Shown here: positions 37,101-45,720 of the stretch, one piece after another | Layout of the letters: each line of letters opens with the position of its first letter | How positions within the stretch are numbered: position 1 is the stretch's first letter | From: Bacillota bacterium | GTDB lineage: Bacteria > Bacillota > Sulfobacillia > Fermentithermobacillales > Fermentithermobacillaceae | Direction of reading: 5' to 3' | Assembly: GCA_012841065.1 (NCBI GenBank) | Contig: DUVI01000032.1 | Location: 1 to 64,000, forward strand | Length of the DNA: 64,000 nucleotides | Translations under genes and position numbers: made by a program | The notes under the pieces: generated by a model | Told to the model about the DNA's origin: nothing | Seen by the model: only the letters and a program-made list of their open reading frames with translations | The model's database searches: none

Positions 37101-37537
37101 GAGTATATCAGGCAGCAAGCGCCTCTTACACAATTTCAGTGGGACGGCCGTACATCGAGAAGTTCCACTGGGGCAGCATAACCCATCCTAAGGTAGGCGA
37201 GCAACGGGTAAACGTATACGTTCCCAGCGAAAAAGATGAGTGGCCGCTGTTCTGGGCCGCCGGCGGATATCCCAGGTTCACTTGGGAAGGCGAACTTGAG
37301 GACGGCAAGTTCAAAGCCGGGGTAGCATATTCAGTCTCAATCCAGTTCCAGACCAATGAATTCCCTGGCGGAAACAGCGCCTACTTCTTCGCAAACCCGT
37401 TCACTGCCGGCATGATCATAGGCCTGCCTCAGGATGGCGACAGCACCGGAACCGGCGCCCAGATAACCAGCGTAACGGTGACGAGGAACAACAACTACCG
37501 AACTACGGTGAAAATTGAATACTCTCCGCTGGAATAG
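34145..37537 (+). CDS. SLH-domain surface protein with C39-like peptidase and Ig-like domains
   Basis: 1130 residues from ATG 34145 (ACAGGAGGTCAA upstream). A signal peptide ends near ASS (residue ~27). Three SLH repeats occupy about residues 28-200 (for example DHWAEQAIERWIGLGILKGY) and bind secondary cell-wall polymer. A β-rich region follows. Residues ~535-680 look like a C39-type papain-fold domain: Cys in VICNPTTTTM (542), His in SGHLIVLRGY (~644) and Asp in NDAF (~665). A bacterial Ig-like domain (GTITWTSSNPDLISV) lies near residue ~945. Likely an S-layer-anchored protease or autoprocessing adhesin. Whether the Cys-His-Asp triad is active is untested. Confidence 0.82.
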   Translation: MKPRLRLRSLAALLVICMILSLSPAIAASSLDIADHWAEQAIERWIGLGILKGYPDGTIQPDGLITRAEFASLINRTFGFTRAEPAGFLDVEDGDWFKEDLDKAKTAGYIAGYPDNTVKPRSFITRQEAAVIFASLLNLGYSAGVEPFADDAQLPEWSRQSVMACAGRGLLAGYPDGSIKPEANMTRAEVITVLDRLFAEVCNEPGSYGEVTVTELAASVVVTSPDVTLENVRIKGDLLIAQSVGEGNVSFINVVVEGKTQVSSPVHLTLDSDSYIEEMTLDAPANIAGAAGIGTLSINVSGSVLDAMPGTLKLGDWITATVAGEPVEGKPEFIQAFGNQFEIDSPEEWKLGDLDDGRLVVSETIGNGSIMLSEGVTEAVYTSAEIVIEPFEYLVMSWNADTPEGTWVEVTASVWLDNQDEWSDYLTWGKWSPFIKRSSQASLSSDDSPYVNISQDEFYVRGNPAQGDTASKIRLKVALHRDNPDTESPVLWYLHGTVRTTGTEPAKVFKDGLGDNPDYTCEVEVPQYSQSIRSPNIGGVICNPTTTTMLLNGVSAREGIALGLLPEEVAMGCYDYRANNFGSWSFAMATAGSYGYRSFVEYSTIEGIKRHLKSGAAVGASVAYSNDPDDPLYLENATGSTSGHLIVLRGYFVDEDGVEWFISNDAFSPTNEQVRKFYRVDQFEKCWSRNTIYVVKPGKVPGVGKHPIQRIRADLKEVEPDRYMLVYKSNPITAPNSSINNRQGFIGYITGPEVFSGANTSVYEYINIADHRGDLIPLSQELLANRNFKLYVANNDAHPGRLFIVNRSSNIEYLVLATVDSTDYVIKEDEISPNEKAIEFGITGVQEFLSGLKPAKFAKMKLFAAGTVVETAKDFNNKPAKTQGVLEDGDFVTVLAWDNETLRKYSIKEGPALLPLSLSFAEEEITLDFHDFPYTPTLQGLPDDCQGTITWTSSNPDLISVDENGVASLPWNRGTATITARVESDGVYQAASASYTISVGRPYIEKFHWGSITHPKVGEQRVNVYVPSEKDEWPLFWAAGGYPRFTWEGELEDGKFKAGVAYSVSIQFQTNEFPGGNSAYFFANPFTAGMIIGLPQDGDSTGTGAQITSVTVTRNNNYRTTVKIEYSPLE

Positions 37538-37569
37538 GTTGGGTAGACTCTCTGTTAGCATAACAGCGA

Positions 37570-37600
37570 GCCCCCGGGCGACCCACCCGGGGGCTTGGTT
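37570..37600 (+). terminator. Terminator of the SLH protein gene
   Basis: GCCCCCGGG (37570-37578) and CCCGGGGGC (37586-37594) form a 9-bp GC stem followed by TTGGTTGCTT. It lies about 30 bp after the stop codon. Confidence 0.75.
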
Positions 37601-37728
37601 GCTTCAAGAAACACACATAGCGCAACCGGCTATGATATCCGCATACCCGTCTTATCGCATATCGTATATCCCATACAAGCTGGCTATTGGTTATCATCTG
37701 GCCTACCGGCTTACTCGTTTAGCAGCCC

Positions 37729-39138
37729 TTACTCTCCCGCCGCAACAGGTTCACGGCTGATAAGCGACTTCTCGCGCCAAGTCCCGTGCCGGTACCACAA
37801 GTAGTTGAACACAGCGCCCGAAATCCAGCTTATGAGCAGCGAGAAGAATATCGCATCAGGCGAACCTGCAGGATAGGCTTCGCCCCGTGTGAACCATGCC
37901 CAAGCGTAAGCCAGGGGTACGCGGATGCCGACCGTAGTGAGCATGGAAATCCACATGGACGGCATTGTATCGCCTGCGCCCCGCATAATCCCACCGAAAA
38001 CCTGGGATATGGCCACAGCCACATAGCCGACGGAAAGGATCCGGATCTGACGCACCCCAAGGGTGATGATCTCTTGTGTGGTTGTGAACATGCAGATGAG
38101 GTTTTTCCCAAACGCAAGCAACAAAACTACCAGCACAAGAGATGTAGCAAGGCTTATCTTCAGGATATCCTTGGTCCCCTGTTCTACGCGATCCATCCTG
38201 TTTGCGCCTACGTTTTGCCCCACAAACGTAGAGATAGCCATCCCGAAGGTGAAGTTGGGCAGCATGGCGAAACCGTCAATACGCATTACAGCAGTGGTAC
38301 ATGTGACCACCCGGTATCCCATGCTGTTGGTAAGCGCTTGTACAAACACTGCAGACATGGAAAAGATGGCCTGGGTGATGCCTGCAGGCAACCCTAACCT
38401 GAGCAGACGGCTTACAAGGTTCATGTCCGGAATAAGGTTCGACCGGTTTATGTCTACAAGATCCTTCATCCTCATCAGTTTCCCGATGCAGAGCACAGCA
38501 GACACTGCCTGAGAGATAATCGTTGCAAGCGCCACGCCTCCGACCTCCATATTCAGACCTGCAACGAACCAGATGTCTAAGACCACATTAAGAAGAGAGG
38601 CAAGCAAAAGCACCGCTAAGGGATACACAGAGTTCCCAAGCCCCCGCAATACACCTGACCCGATGTTGTAAAACCCGCTGAACACCGTGCCCCACAGCAT
38701 TATGACCAAGTAAGAACGGGCATCGTCGAAGGTTTCAGCAGGAGTATTGGTAAGCCGCAACAACGAATCCACCAAAGGTATTCCAATCGCCATGATCAGG
38801 AGTGAAGACACAAAAATCATGGTCATTGCATTGCCAACTGAACGGGACAATGTTTCCCTGTCTTTAGCCCCAAAATACTGCGCCACCATGACTCCCGTTC
38901 CTGTTGAAATCGCCATGAACAGAACCAGGAGCAAACGGAGAACCGGGAGGGTTGTGCCAATGGCTGACAGTGCCCTGTCACCTACATAGCGGCCCACAAT
39001 TATTGAGTCTACCGTGCTGTACATCTGCTGGGCAAAATTGCCTATAAGCAGGGGAATAGAGAATTTCAGCAGGCTGGACATTGGTCTTCCGACTGTCATG
39101 TCCTGTGTGCCGAACATATGGTTAATCCTTTTTAGCAA
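37729..39138 (-). CDS. MATE-family multidrug/metabolite efflux transporter
   Basis: 469 residues from TTG 39138 (AGGTGG seven bases upstream); an ATG at 39198 would add 20 residues with a weaker site. Twelve hydrophobic helices, with the MATE hallmarks MYSTVDSIIVGRYVGDRALSA near the N terminus and a repeated half near residue ~290 (NFTFGMAISTFVGQNVGA). It exports cationic or aromatic compounds using a Na+ or H+ gradient; the substrate cannot be inferred. Stands alone. Confidence 0.9.
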   Translation of the reverse strand: MLKRINHMFGTQDMTVGRPMSSLLKFSIPLLIGNFAQQMYSTVDSIIVGRYVGDRALSAIGTTLPVLRLLLVLFMAISTGTGVMVAQYFGAKDRETLSRSVGNAMTMIFVSSLLIMAIGIPLVDSLLRLTNTPAETFDDARSYLVIMLWGTVFSGFYNIGSGVLRGLGNSVYPLAVLLLASLLNVVLDIWFVAGLNMEVGGVALATIISQAVSAVLCIGKLMRMKDLVDINRSNLIPDMNLVSRLLRLGLPAGITQAIFSMSAVFVQALTNSMGYRVVTCTTAVMRIDGFAMLPNFTFGMAISTFVGQNVGANRMDRVEQGTKDILKISLATSLVLVVLLLAFGKNLICMFTTTQEIITLGVRQIRILSVGYVAVAISQVFGGIMRGAGDTMPSMWISMLTTVGIRVPLAYAWAWFTRGEAYPAGSPDAIFFSLLISWISGAVFNYLWYRHGTWREKSLISREPVAAGE

Positions 39139-39280
39139 CTCGAATCCACCTTTTCCTCGAACATTTATTGTGATTTCCGATGGTTTGCCGTAATGCATCC
39201 GGCATCCTCGAAAAACCGGCCAGTCTGGAACCCCTGTTGTACCCTGAACATCGGATGCAGCCGGGGTCGAGATATGTTAA

Positions 39281-40696
39281 TTACTGCAAATATTGCCGGT
39301 AGAGTTCCTTTAGTTCGCCATCACCTTCTTTCCGGGCCAGCGCTTCGTTTTGTTTGCGCCAATACCTCTTAAACTGCCAGCTTCCTTTGAACGGACCATC
39401 ACCCACCAGCTTCAGGGTGTGTTGCACATACTCTGCATTAACTGCTTGTGCCTGACGGCAAAGCTCTACCCCGTCCACGCGCTTCGCCAACTCAAACAGC
39501 CGGTCCTGGTATTCCCTTAGTACAGGGCGAAGCTTAGCCACATTAATATCATAGTCCTTAAGCACAGCCCTGAACAGTAAGTTATTATACTTCCATCGCC
39601 GAATACCTTCTTTTTCGCCTGACATTTCACAGGATGATTGACCGGCACAAGACGTGGCCTTGCCGCCGGACCGGGTGATTTTGCCCTGGCCTGGTGCTTC
39701 GCTGCCGGGGGCTTCGCTGCCGGGTGCTTCGTTACCAGGTGATCCGCCGACGTATGATGCGCTGCCAGGCGATTCGTTGCCGTGTGATCCGCTGTAGGGC
39801 AAGACGTTGCGGTAGTCAAACTTGAGGGGCTTAAAGAGCTGGATCTCGGGACATGGGCCTTCTGTGTACCATATCAGCCCTGCATCGTAATCGTAAATCA
39901 TGGAAGCGGTCGCCTGCGAACTCACCAGCCCTCCCGCTACCATCCCGATGTTTCTCATCGATGCCACACAGTCTGTATGCCTGTCCCGCAACACTTCAAT
40001 TGCACCGGCCAGGTCGAGATTATTGCGTCGCATAAGCTCCCGCCCACGGCTTTCCCGGTGATACGCCCCGGCAAAGTAGGACACTATGGGATTTATGAAG
40101 TGCCGCTCGAAATTGGTTACCCTACCTTGCAGTTCCGGCGAAATCCCATCGAAATCATCTTTAAGCGACACTTTGTTGCTGATGTTGTAGTTGCTGACCA
40201 GCATTTTGTAAGCGTAATGGCGATCAACTGTCTCCAATACATATCCTTCGTTGGGATCCATGATTAGATAACTGTTGTGATAATAGAGGGGATTTTCATA
40301 GCCCCCATTGCCTCCCTGCCCAAAGCGTTGGGTGTTCTGCATGATGATCTCAAGCGCCTCCCGGGCAGTTGAGGCAAGCTCCAAAGCTGCCCTTAAGTGG
40401 TCCATGCCCAGAACTCCCATCTTATCTACCCGAGCCCTGTTAAACGTTGCCTGGTTGCCGATGCAAACTCCCCGGCTGTTGACACCCATTTCAGCGCCCC
40501 ACATCCATGCGGGCTTGGAGAGCCACACGTCATGCTTTACCTCATAGGAAGGCATTTCCACATATGTTTGGGGAGTACTCACAGAACCTGCGCGTACATA
40601 CAGCATGTACTGAGGTTCGTTTGGGTCGCGGTCGCTGTTCTTGGCAAAAAACCTGGTGGTACCGTCAGTTCTCCTCATATAGAAAGTGTCACACAT
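39281..40696 (-). CDS. C69 family dipeptidase with a Gly-Ser-Pro repeat insertion
   Basis: 471 residues from ATG 40696, chosen so that the protein begins MCDTFYMRR. In C69 (PepD/U34) N-terminal-nucleophile hydrolases, Cys2 becomes the nucleophile after Met removal. The KNSDRDPNE motif follows near residue 22. An insertion near residues 300-340 is low-complexity (SPGSASYVGGSPG, then NEAPGSEAPGSEAPG), encoded by 15-bp DNA repeats around 39690-39790. It probably forms a flexible surface loop. GGGGGAGGAG lies upstream. The enzyme cleaves dipeptides in the cytosol. Confidence 0.85.
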   Translation of the reverse strand: MCDTFYMRRTDGTTRFFAKNSDRDPNEPQYMLYVRAGSVSTPQTYVEMPSYEVKHDVWLSKPAWMWGAEMGVNSRGVCIGNQATFNRARVDKMGVLGMDHLRAALELASTAREALEIIMQNTQRFGQGGNGGYENPLYYHNSYLIMDPNEGYVLETVDRHYAYKMLVSNYNISNKVSLKDDFDGISPELQGRVTNFERHFINPIVSYFAGAYHRESRGRELMRRNNLDLAGAIEVLRDRHTDCVASMRNIGMVAGGLVSSQATASMIYDYDAGLIWYTEGPCPEIQLFKPLKFDYRNVLPYSGSHGNESPGSASYVGGSPGNEAPGSEAPGSEAPGQGKITRSGGKATSCAGQSSCEMSGEKEGIRRWKYNNLLFRAVLKDYDINVAKLRPVLREYQDRLFELAKRVDGVELCRQAQAVNAEYVQHTLKLVGDGPFKGSWQFKRYWRKQNEALARKEGDGELKELYRQYLQ

Positions 40697-40939
40697 GCTC
40701 CTCCCCCGTTTTTTCTTGCAGGCCATGAGGGCGGCCCCCTGATTTCTCCCTGTCTATACGTTTATCGCAACCGGCGTCGTAAGATGCCGCGTACAAGACA
40801 CCATATACCACAAACCAATCGGAACTCCTCTTTGCCTGGTTCCGTTGGATGTGCAGGCAAGAACCTGTGCGTTTACCTTGCTGCAGAGATATCTTCTACT
40901 AGCGCCAACCTGCCTTAACGAACATTGGGGCCAGGAGAA

Positions 40940-42664
40940 TCAGTCTGGCTTGAGAAGTCGCCCGGCTTGCCTTGCGCCAACACGGTTGCCCAGATACGCC
41001 ATGAAAAGAGCAAATACCGCCAATCCCCCGTGGGCAACCGCATTCAACCTCGCCAGGGAAGATTGAGGGTAGATACCTATGGTTACCAATACAGAAGGGG
41101 CCATCAGTAGCACAGATAGGGCTATGGCCACGCCCATCCCGGCCAAGAGCACTGTGATGAATTTGCCGGTCCCTTTTGCCCCCTTGGACAAGGCAAGCTC
41201 TATCCTTATGGAGAAATCCGGGAAATAAGCATCGAGCAGGATCTGACATAAGCCAATTATTGTGGAAATTGACCCAGCTATCAGGAGGTTGCGCCATAGA
41301 GGATACAGGGGTAACCGGGTAAGTTCCAGAGCAACGAAGAAGGGCACGCTCAATAGAATGCCCGGGAGCACAGCGTAAGCGAGTTTGGCACAAAACAGAT
41401 CCCTGCCGTCAACAGGATTAGCCTGCAACAGCCAAAAAGACGAACCTTCCCTGCTCATAGAAACGCCCCCGGTCTGGCCTCCGACCACTGCCCCCATGAT
41501 ACTCACCATCATCACACTAAGGATAGACAAGAAGCTTTGAGCGGCTGCAGAATATTCGCCCCCACCCCATCCACGTACTAAGTTATACACGAAAAACCCC
41601 AACCCCATAGTGCTTGTTCCCAGACAGTACCACAGCACCGGATCCCGGAAAAGCAGTTTCACATCTTTACGCAAGATAGTCCAAAACGCCCCCTGCATTC
41701 TGGTGGTATGTCCCCAAGCTCGTGAAGCGCCTGACGATTTGGGCTTCCGGGCGGCCCTTCTCACACCCCCGGTTGCAGCTGAGCTTCCTTCCAGGCCAGA
41801 CGCCCATCCTGCAAAATACCACCTGGCCGACACTGTCACTGCAAGCCAGACAACGACTAGAGCAGCACACGCCAGGGGCACAACATATTGGGAAGTGCTT
41901 ACATCAAACCTGTCCAACATACCCAGTATCGAGTTCACTGACCATGTGGTAGGAAGATACCATCTCCCGGTAAGGTTGAGGGGCTCGATCTGGCTCAGCA
42001 GTTCCATAGGATCCTCGCTTGCAGAGATCTTGGTACTTGTCATCTTAGAGAAAAGCACTATCAACATGCCCAAAATAGCTGCGATGGCGACGAAAAGGCG
42101 CTTTAGCTTGGCGCCAGGCAAGTACCTCATTGCAAGCAGCAGCAGCAATGTAACCGCCCCGTATACCACAAGCAACAAAAGCATGAACGACAATATCACC
42201 ATCACATAAAACCCAAGCCCTGCCCGGTTAACCGAACCCCATGCAAACCAGGTAGAAGCTCCAAACACCAACACCATAGGCAATATAGAAGCATAAGCGG
42301 TGATGAACTTGGTCGCAAACACCGCGCGAGACGGAACTGGCTGGGAGAGTAGGAACCCGATATCATCGGATTCGTATATGATCCGGAAGGTAGTCTGAAA
42401 TCAACTAAGGAATACGAACACTATGACGTAGGTAGCCAGCCCGTTGAGTAGTTGGACAGCCACGGCGTCAGCCATTCCCGGAACCGGAGCAAGATGGGAC
42501 TCAATGGAGCCGAAAACATAACGTGCACCGTAGTAAACGGCACCGGCCAAGGCAAGCCACAAAACAGGCAGAAGCACCAACTTAATTCTGTCCTTGGTAG
42601 CGGCCTTTCTCTTGTTTAGCACCGATATAAGGTCGAGCTTAAGTATCATCCATATATAGTTCAT
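40940..42664 (-). pseudogene. ABC-2-type permease interrupted by an in-frame TGA
   Basis: Two pieces lie in the same frame. 42664-42401 encodes MNYIWMILKLDLISVLNKRK up to VIVFVFLS and then TGA (42403-42401). Translation resumes directly as FQTTFRIIYESDDIGFLLSQ and continues to 40940. The joined product is ~574 residues with many transmembrane helices, a normal size for this exporter permease family, so nothing but one codon is lost. This is a single nonsense change (for example from GGA), a sequencing error, or readthrough. The downstream piece has only a GTG at 42322 as a weak restart. The ATPase partner is immediately upstream. Confidence 0.8.
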
Positions 42665-42708
42665 ACCATCACCTTCTTCAGTCCGGATATGCCATGCCAG
42701 GAGGAGCC

Positions 42709-43509
42709 TTACTCGATCCTTCGGCTATCAGTATTAGACCCCAAATGTCTGACGAGTTCTTCATACTCATCGCCTCCAGTAAGTTTTAGGAAAAGGTCCT
42801 CAAGGGACGCGTCTTCGCTTGCACCAGGAAGAACTCGTTGCCTGAGGTCATCGACGCTACCTTCAGCGATAAGGTGCCCCTTGTGAATGATCCCTACCCG
42901 GTCACACATCCCCTCAGCGATCTCCAAGATGTGGGTTGACATGAAAACAGCCCGTCCGCCCTGGGCATACTGCCTTAGCACTTCTTTGACCAGCCGGGCG
43001 CTTTTTGGATCCAGGCCTACAGTAGGCTCGTCTAAGAACAGCACTTTGGGTTCGTCCAGAAGCGCCGCTGAGATACATACCTTCTGCCGCATTCCATGCG
43101 AAAAGTTTGACAGAAGTTCATCTTGCCTGTCCCTGAGCTCAAAGATATAAAGAAGCTCATCCATGCGGTCAGCGGCTTTCTTACGGTCCATCTTCCGTAG
43201 GTCAGCCACGAACTGCAGAAGCTCCCTGGCGCTCAACGTATCGTAGACATTGGGAGTGTCGGGAACGTAACCTATCATTGCCTTGGCTTCCACTGGTTTT
43301 TCATGGATATCAACGCCACATATCTTTGCCTGCCCTGAGGTGGGCGACAAAAGCCCGCACAACATCTTTATGGTGGTGGTTTTGCCTGAACCGTTGGGCC
43401 CCAGGAACCCGAAAATCTCACCTGGACCCACTGATAACGTGAGGTCACTGACGGCAGTCAGTGCTCCGTACTTCTTGGTTAGTCCATCAGCCCGGATCAA
43501 ATCGTTCAT
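42709..43509 (-). CDS. ABC transporter ATP-binding protein
   Basis: 266 residues. Walker A is FLGPNGSGKTTTIK near residue 36. The signature is degenerate, FSHGMRQKV instead of LSGGQ, as common in this exporter group. Walker B is VLFLDEPTVGLD. The last ~60 residues carry the C-terminal extension typical of ABC-2 ATPases. Forms one transporter with the interrupted permease 44 bp downstream. The 53-bp repeat array lies upstream of its start, starting ~180 bp away. Confidence 0.93.
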   Translation of the reverse strand: MNDLIRADGLTKKYGALTAVSDLTLSVGPGEIFGFLGPNGSGKTTTIKMLCGLLSPTSGQAKICGVDIHEKPVEAKAMIGYVPDTPNVYDTLSARELLQFVADLRKMDRKKAADRMDELLYIFELRDRQDELLSNFSHGMRQKVCISAALLDEPKVLFLDEPTVGLDPKSARLVKEVLRQYAQGGRAVFMSTHILEIAEGMCDRVGIIHKGHLIAEGSVDDLRQRVLPGASEDASLEDLFLKLTGGDEYEELVRHLGSNTDSRRIE

Positions 43510-43690
43510 CTCCTCTCAGGTCTCGGTAGCGGTTCTCCGAAATGGCACCAGGCACGTGGCTCTGACACATTCTGCTGGATATATACGTCTTGGCAGGCAA
43601 TGAGGTAACACCGGTGCCAGGAACGATAAGGCATCAGAAGTGCTTGGCTGATGCGTCTGCGGCCACCGCGTCCCCAAGAAGCGGCTGAAT

Positions 43691-44219
43691 TGGTGCACCA
43701 TGTGCGCCATTCGGCACAACCATCCCACGAAAAAGAGCCAAAATGGTGCACCACGTGCGCCATTCGGCACAACCATCCCGCAAAAAAGGACAAAAATGGT
43801 GCACCAGAGGCACCATTCAGCGCCGCCATCCCATGAAAAAGAGCCAAAATGGTGCACCACGTGCGCCATTCGGCACAACCATCCTGCCAAAAAGGACAAA
43901 TATGGTGCACCACGTGCACCATTCGATGCCGCCATCCTGCAAAAAGGACAAAAATGGTGCACCAGAGGCACCATTCAGTGCCGCCATCCCACGAAAAAGA
44001 GCCAAAATGGTGCACCAGAGGCACCATTCAGCGCCGCCATCCTGCCAAAAAGGACAAATATGGTGCACCACGTGCACCATTGAGGGCCGTGAGCCCGAAG
44101 AGAGGAACCAGATTGGTGCATCTCGTGCGCCATTACACGCCTAGCCCAAGACAAAACCAGACCGAGTGGCGCATCATGTATGCCACTTGGTACCATCAAT
44201 ACATAAAGCAACCGGCAAC
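43691..44219. repeat. 53-bp tandem repeat array with a palindrome in every unit
   Basis: Units start at 43691, 43744, 43797, 43850, 43903, 43955, 44008 and 44061, with two decayed units at 44114 and 44167. The period is 53 bp (52 once). The first eight begin with the 10-bp palindrome TGGTGCACCA. Next comes a variable head (CGTGCGCCATTCGG or GAGGCACCATTCAG) and an A-tract tail in two versions (GAAAAAGAGCC or CAAAAAGGAC). Heads and tails are shuffled among units. 53 bp is about five helical turns, so palindromes and A-tracts face one side of the DNA. The array lies between the end of livF and the start of the ABC exporter operon. It is not a CRISPR: units are contiguous. Confidence 0.9.
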
Positions 44220-44243
44220 AGTGCGGCAAAGGAAATCATTCCC

Positions 44244-44960
44244 CTATTCCCCCAGGTAAGCCTGGCGCACCTGGTCATTGCCCAGCAAGTCGCGTGACTC
44301 ACCGTGGAGCACCACTTTACCGGTCTCAAGCACGTAAGCGCGTGAAGCGGTGTTGAGTGCCAAGTGAGCATTCTGCTCCACGAGCAATACGGTAGTGCCA
44401 TCACAGTTAATCTCCTCTATGATCCGGAAAACATCCTTCACGATCATGGGCGCAAGCCCCATGGAAGGCTCGTCCAAGAGCAACATCTTGGGCCTGGACA
44501 TAAGCGCACGCCCCATAGCAAGCATTTGCTGCTCTCCGCCGCTCAGAGTGCCTGCCAGCTGCTTTTCCCTCCCCTTTAGCTGCGGAAACAGCGAAAACAC
44601 CTTGTCCAAATCGTCGTGAATCTGCTGTCTGCCCTGCCCTCTCCCTGACCGGGAATATGCACCCAGTTCCAAGTTCTCCATAACGGTCATACGGGAAAAC
44701 ACCCTCCGCCCTTCGGGTACGTGGGAGATGCCCATTTTGACGATGTCTTCAGGATTGCAGCGGGTTATGTTCACGCCATCAAACGTAATCTCTCCCTCGG
44801 AAGGAGTCAGAAGCCCGGAGATAGTCTTGAGCGTTGTGGTCTTCCCGGCCCCATTAGCGCCGATCAGAGCCACGATCTCACCCTGACCGACGTCTATTGA
44901 CAGTCCCTTGAGCGCCCTTATCGTTCCATAGCAAGTTACAACATTTTTAAGCGACAACAT
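44244..44960 (-). CDS. livF: Branched-chain amino-acid ABC transporter ATPase LivF
   Basis: 238 residues from ATG 44960, the start with correct spacing to GGGAG; the in-frame ATG nine bases earlier abuts that site. Walker A GANGAGKTTTLK, signature LSGGEQQMLAMGRAL and Walker B LLLDEPSMGLAP are all present. Short LivF-type ATPase without the extra C-terminal helix of LivG. Overlaps the end of livG, so translation is coupled. Drives uptake of Leu/Ile/Val or related amino acids. Confidence 0.95.
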   Translation of the reverse strand: MLSLKNVVTCYGTIRALKGLSIDVGQGEIVALIGANGAGKTTTLKTISGLLTPSEGEITFDGVNITRCNPEDIVKMGISHVPEGRRVFSRMTVMENLELGAYSRSGRGQGRQQIHDDLDKVFSLFPQLKGREKQLAGTLSGGEQQMLAMGRALMSRPKMLLLDEPSMGLAPMIVKDVFRIIEEINCDGTTVLLVEQNAHLALNTASRAYVLETGKVVLHGESRDLLGNDQVRQAYLGE

Positions 44961-45720
44961 TAGCTTCATCTCCCAAGTACGCCCTTATAACTGCCGGGTC
45001 TCTCTGGACTTCCTCCGGCGTCCCTTCAGCAATCTTCACCCCATGGTCCAAGACTGCCACCCTGTCTGCCATACCCATGACCATTTTCATATCGTGCTCT
45101 ATGAGCAGAATGGTCTTGCCTGCATCCCTGATGCGCCTTATGAGCTCTGTAGTCTCGTTTGTTTCCTGAGGATTCATGCCTGCGGCCGGCTCATCAAGCA
45201 GGAGGAGTTCAGGATCGGTGGCCAGTGCCCTTGCGATCTCGAGCTGTCTCTGCTGGCCGTACGAAAGGTTCGACGCCTTTTCATCAGGATCGACGTCCAG
45301 TCCGACGAAATCCAAGAGTTCCAGGCACCGTTTCCGGGTCTCCGCCTCTTCTTTTCTCACACCGGGAATACCTAAGATGGCACCTAAGACTCCTGCTTTT
45401 GTGCGGCAATGCCTGCCTATCATCACGTTTTCAAGCACAGTCATCTGACCGAAGAGCCTGATATTTTGGAAAGTGCGGGCAAGGCCCGAATCGGTAATCT
45501 CGTGAGGCCGCAGGGTAGCCAGGTCACGGCCGCCAAAAAGTATCTCCCCGGAATCAGGAGTGTATATGCCGGTTACCAGGTTAAACAATGTTGTCTTACC
45601 TGCACCGTTGGGGCCTATTAAACCCAAGATGGCACCCTGTTCTATGGACAAGCTGACCTCACGTACCGCGGCTATCCCTCCGAATGACTTGCTCACATTC
45701 CTCAACTCAAGAACCGGCAT
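44947..45720 (-). CDS. livG: Branched-chain amino-acid ABC transporter ATPase LivG
   Basis: 257 residues from ATG 45720 (GGAGGGG six bases upstream, inside the end of livM). Walker A is GPNGAGKTTLFN, signature LSYGQQRQLEIARAL, Walker B LLLDEPAAGMNPQE. The C-terminal HGVKIAEGTPEEVQRDP-AYLG segment is typical of LivG. Forms the ATPase heterodimer with LivF. Confidence 0.95.
   Translation of the reverse strand: MPVLELRNVSKSFGGIAAVREVSLSIEQGAILGLIGPNGAGKTTLFNLVTGIYTPDSGEILFGGRDLATLRPHEITDSGLARTFQNIRLFGQMTVLENVMIGRHCRTKAGVLGAILGIPGVRKEEAETRKRCLELLDFVGLDVDPDEKASNLSYGQQRQLEIARALATDPELLLLDEPAAGMNPQETNETTELIRRIRDAGKTILLIEHDMKMVMGMADRVAVLDHGVKIAEGTPEEVQRDPAVIRAYLGDEANVVA

Noticed and set aside
42401-42403. 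TGA as a selenocysteine codon in the ABC permease
   Set aside because: No SECIS-like hairpin was noticed just downstream, and a membrane permease is not a known selenoprotein class.
43691-44219. CRISPR array
   Set aside because: The units are contiguous with no unique spacers, variation lies inside the units, and no cas gene is present.
43506-44259. Long overlapping reading frames on both strands across the 53-bp array, giving Trp/Cys/His-rich repeats
   Set aside because: Stretches of several frames on both strands are open at once because the unit is poor in stop triplets and 53 is not a multiple of three. No ribosome site supports any one of them.
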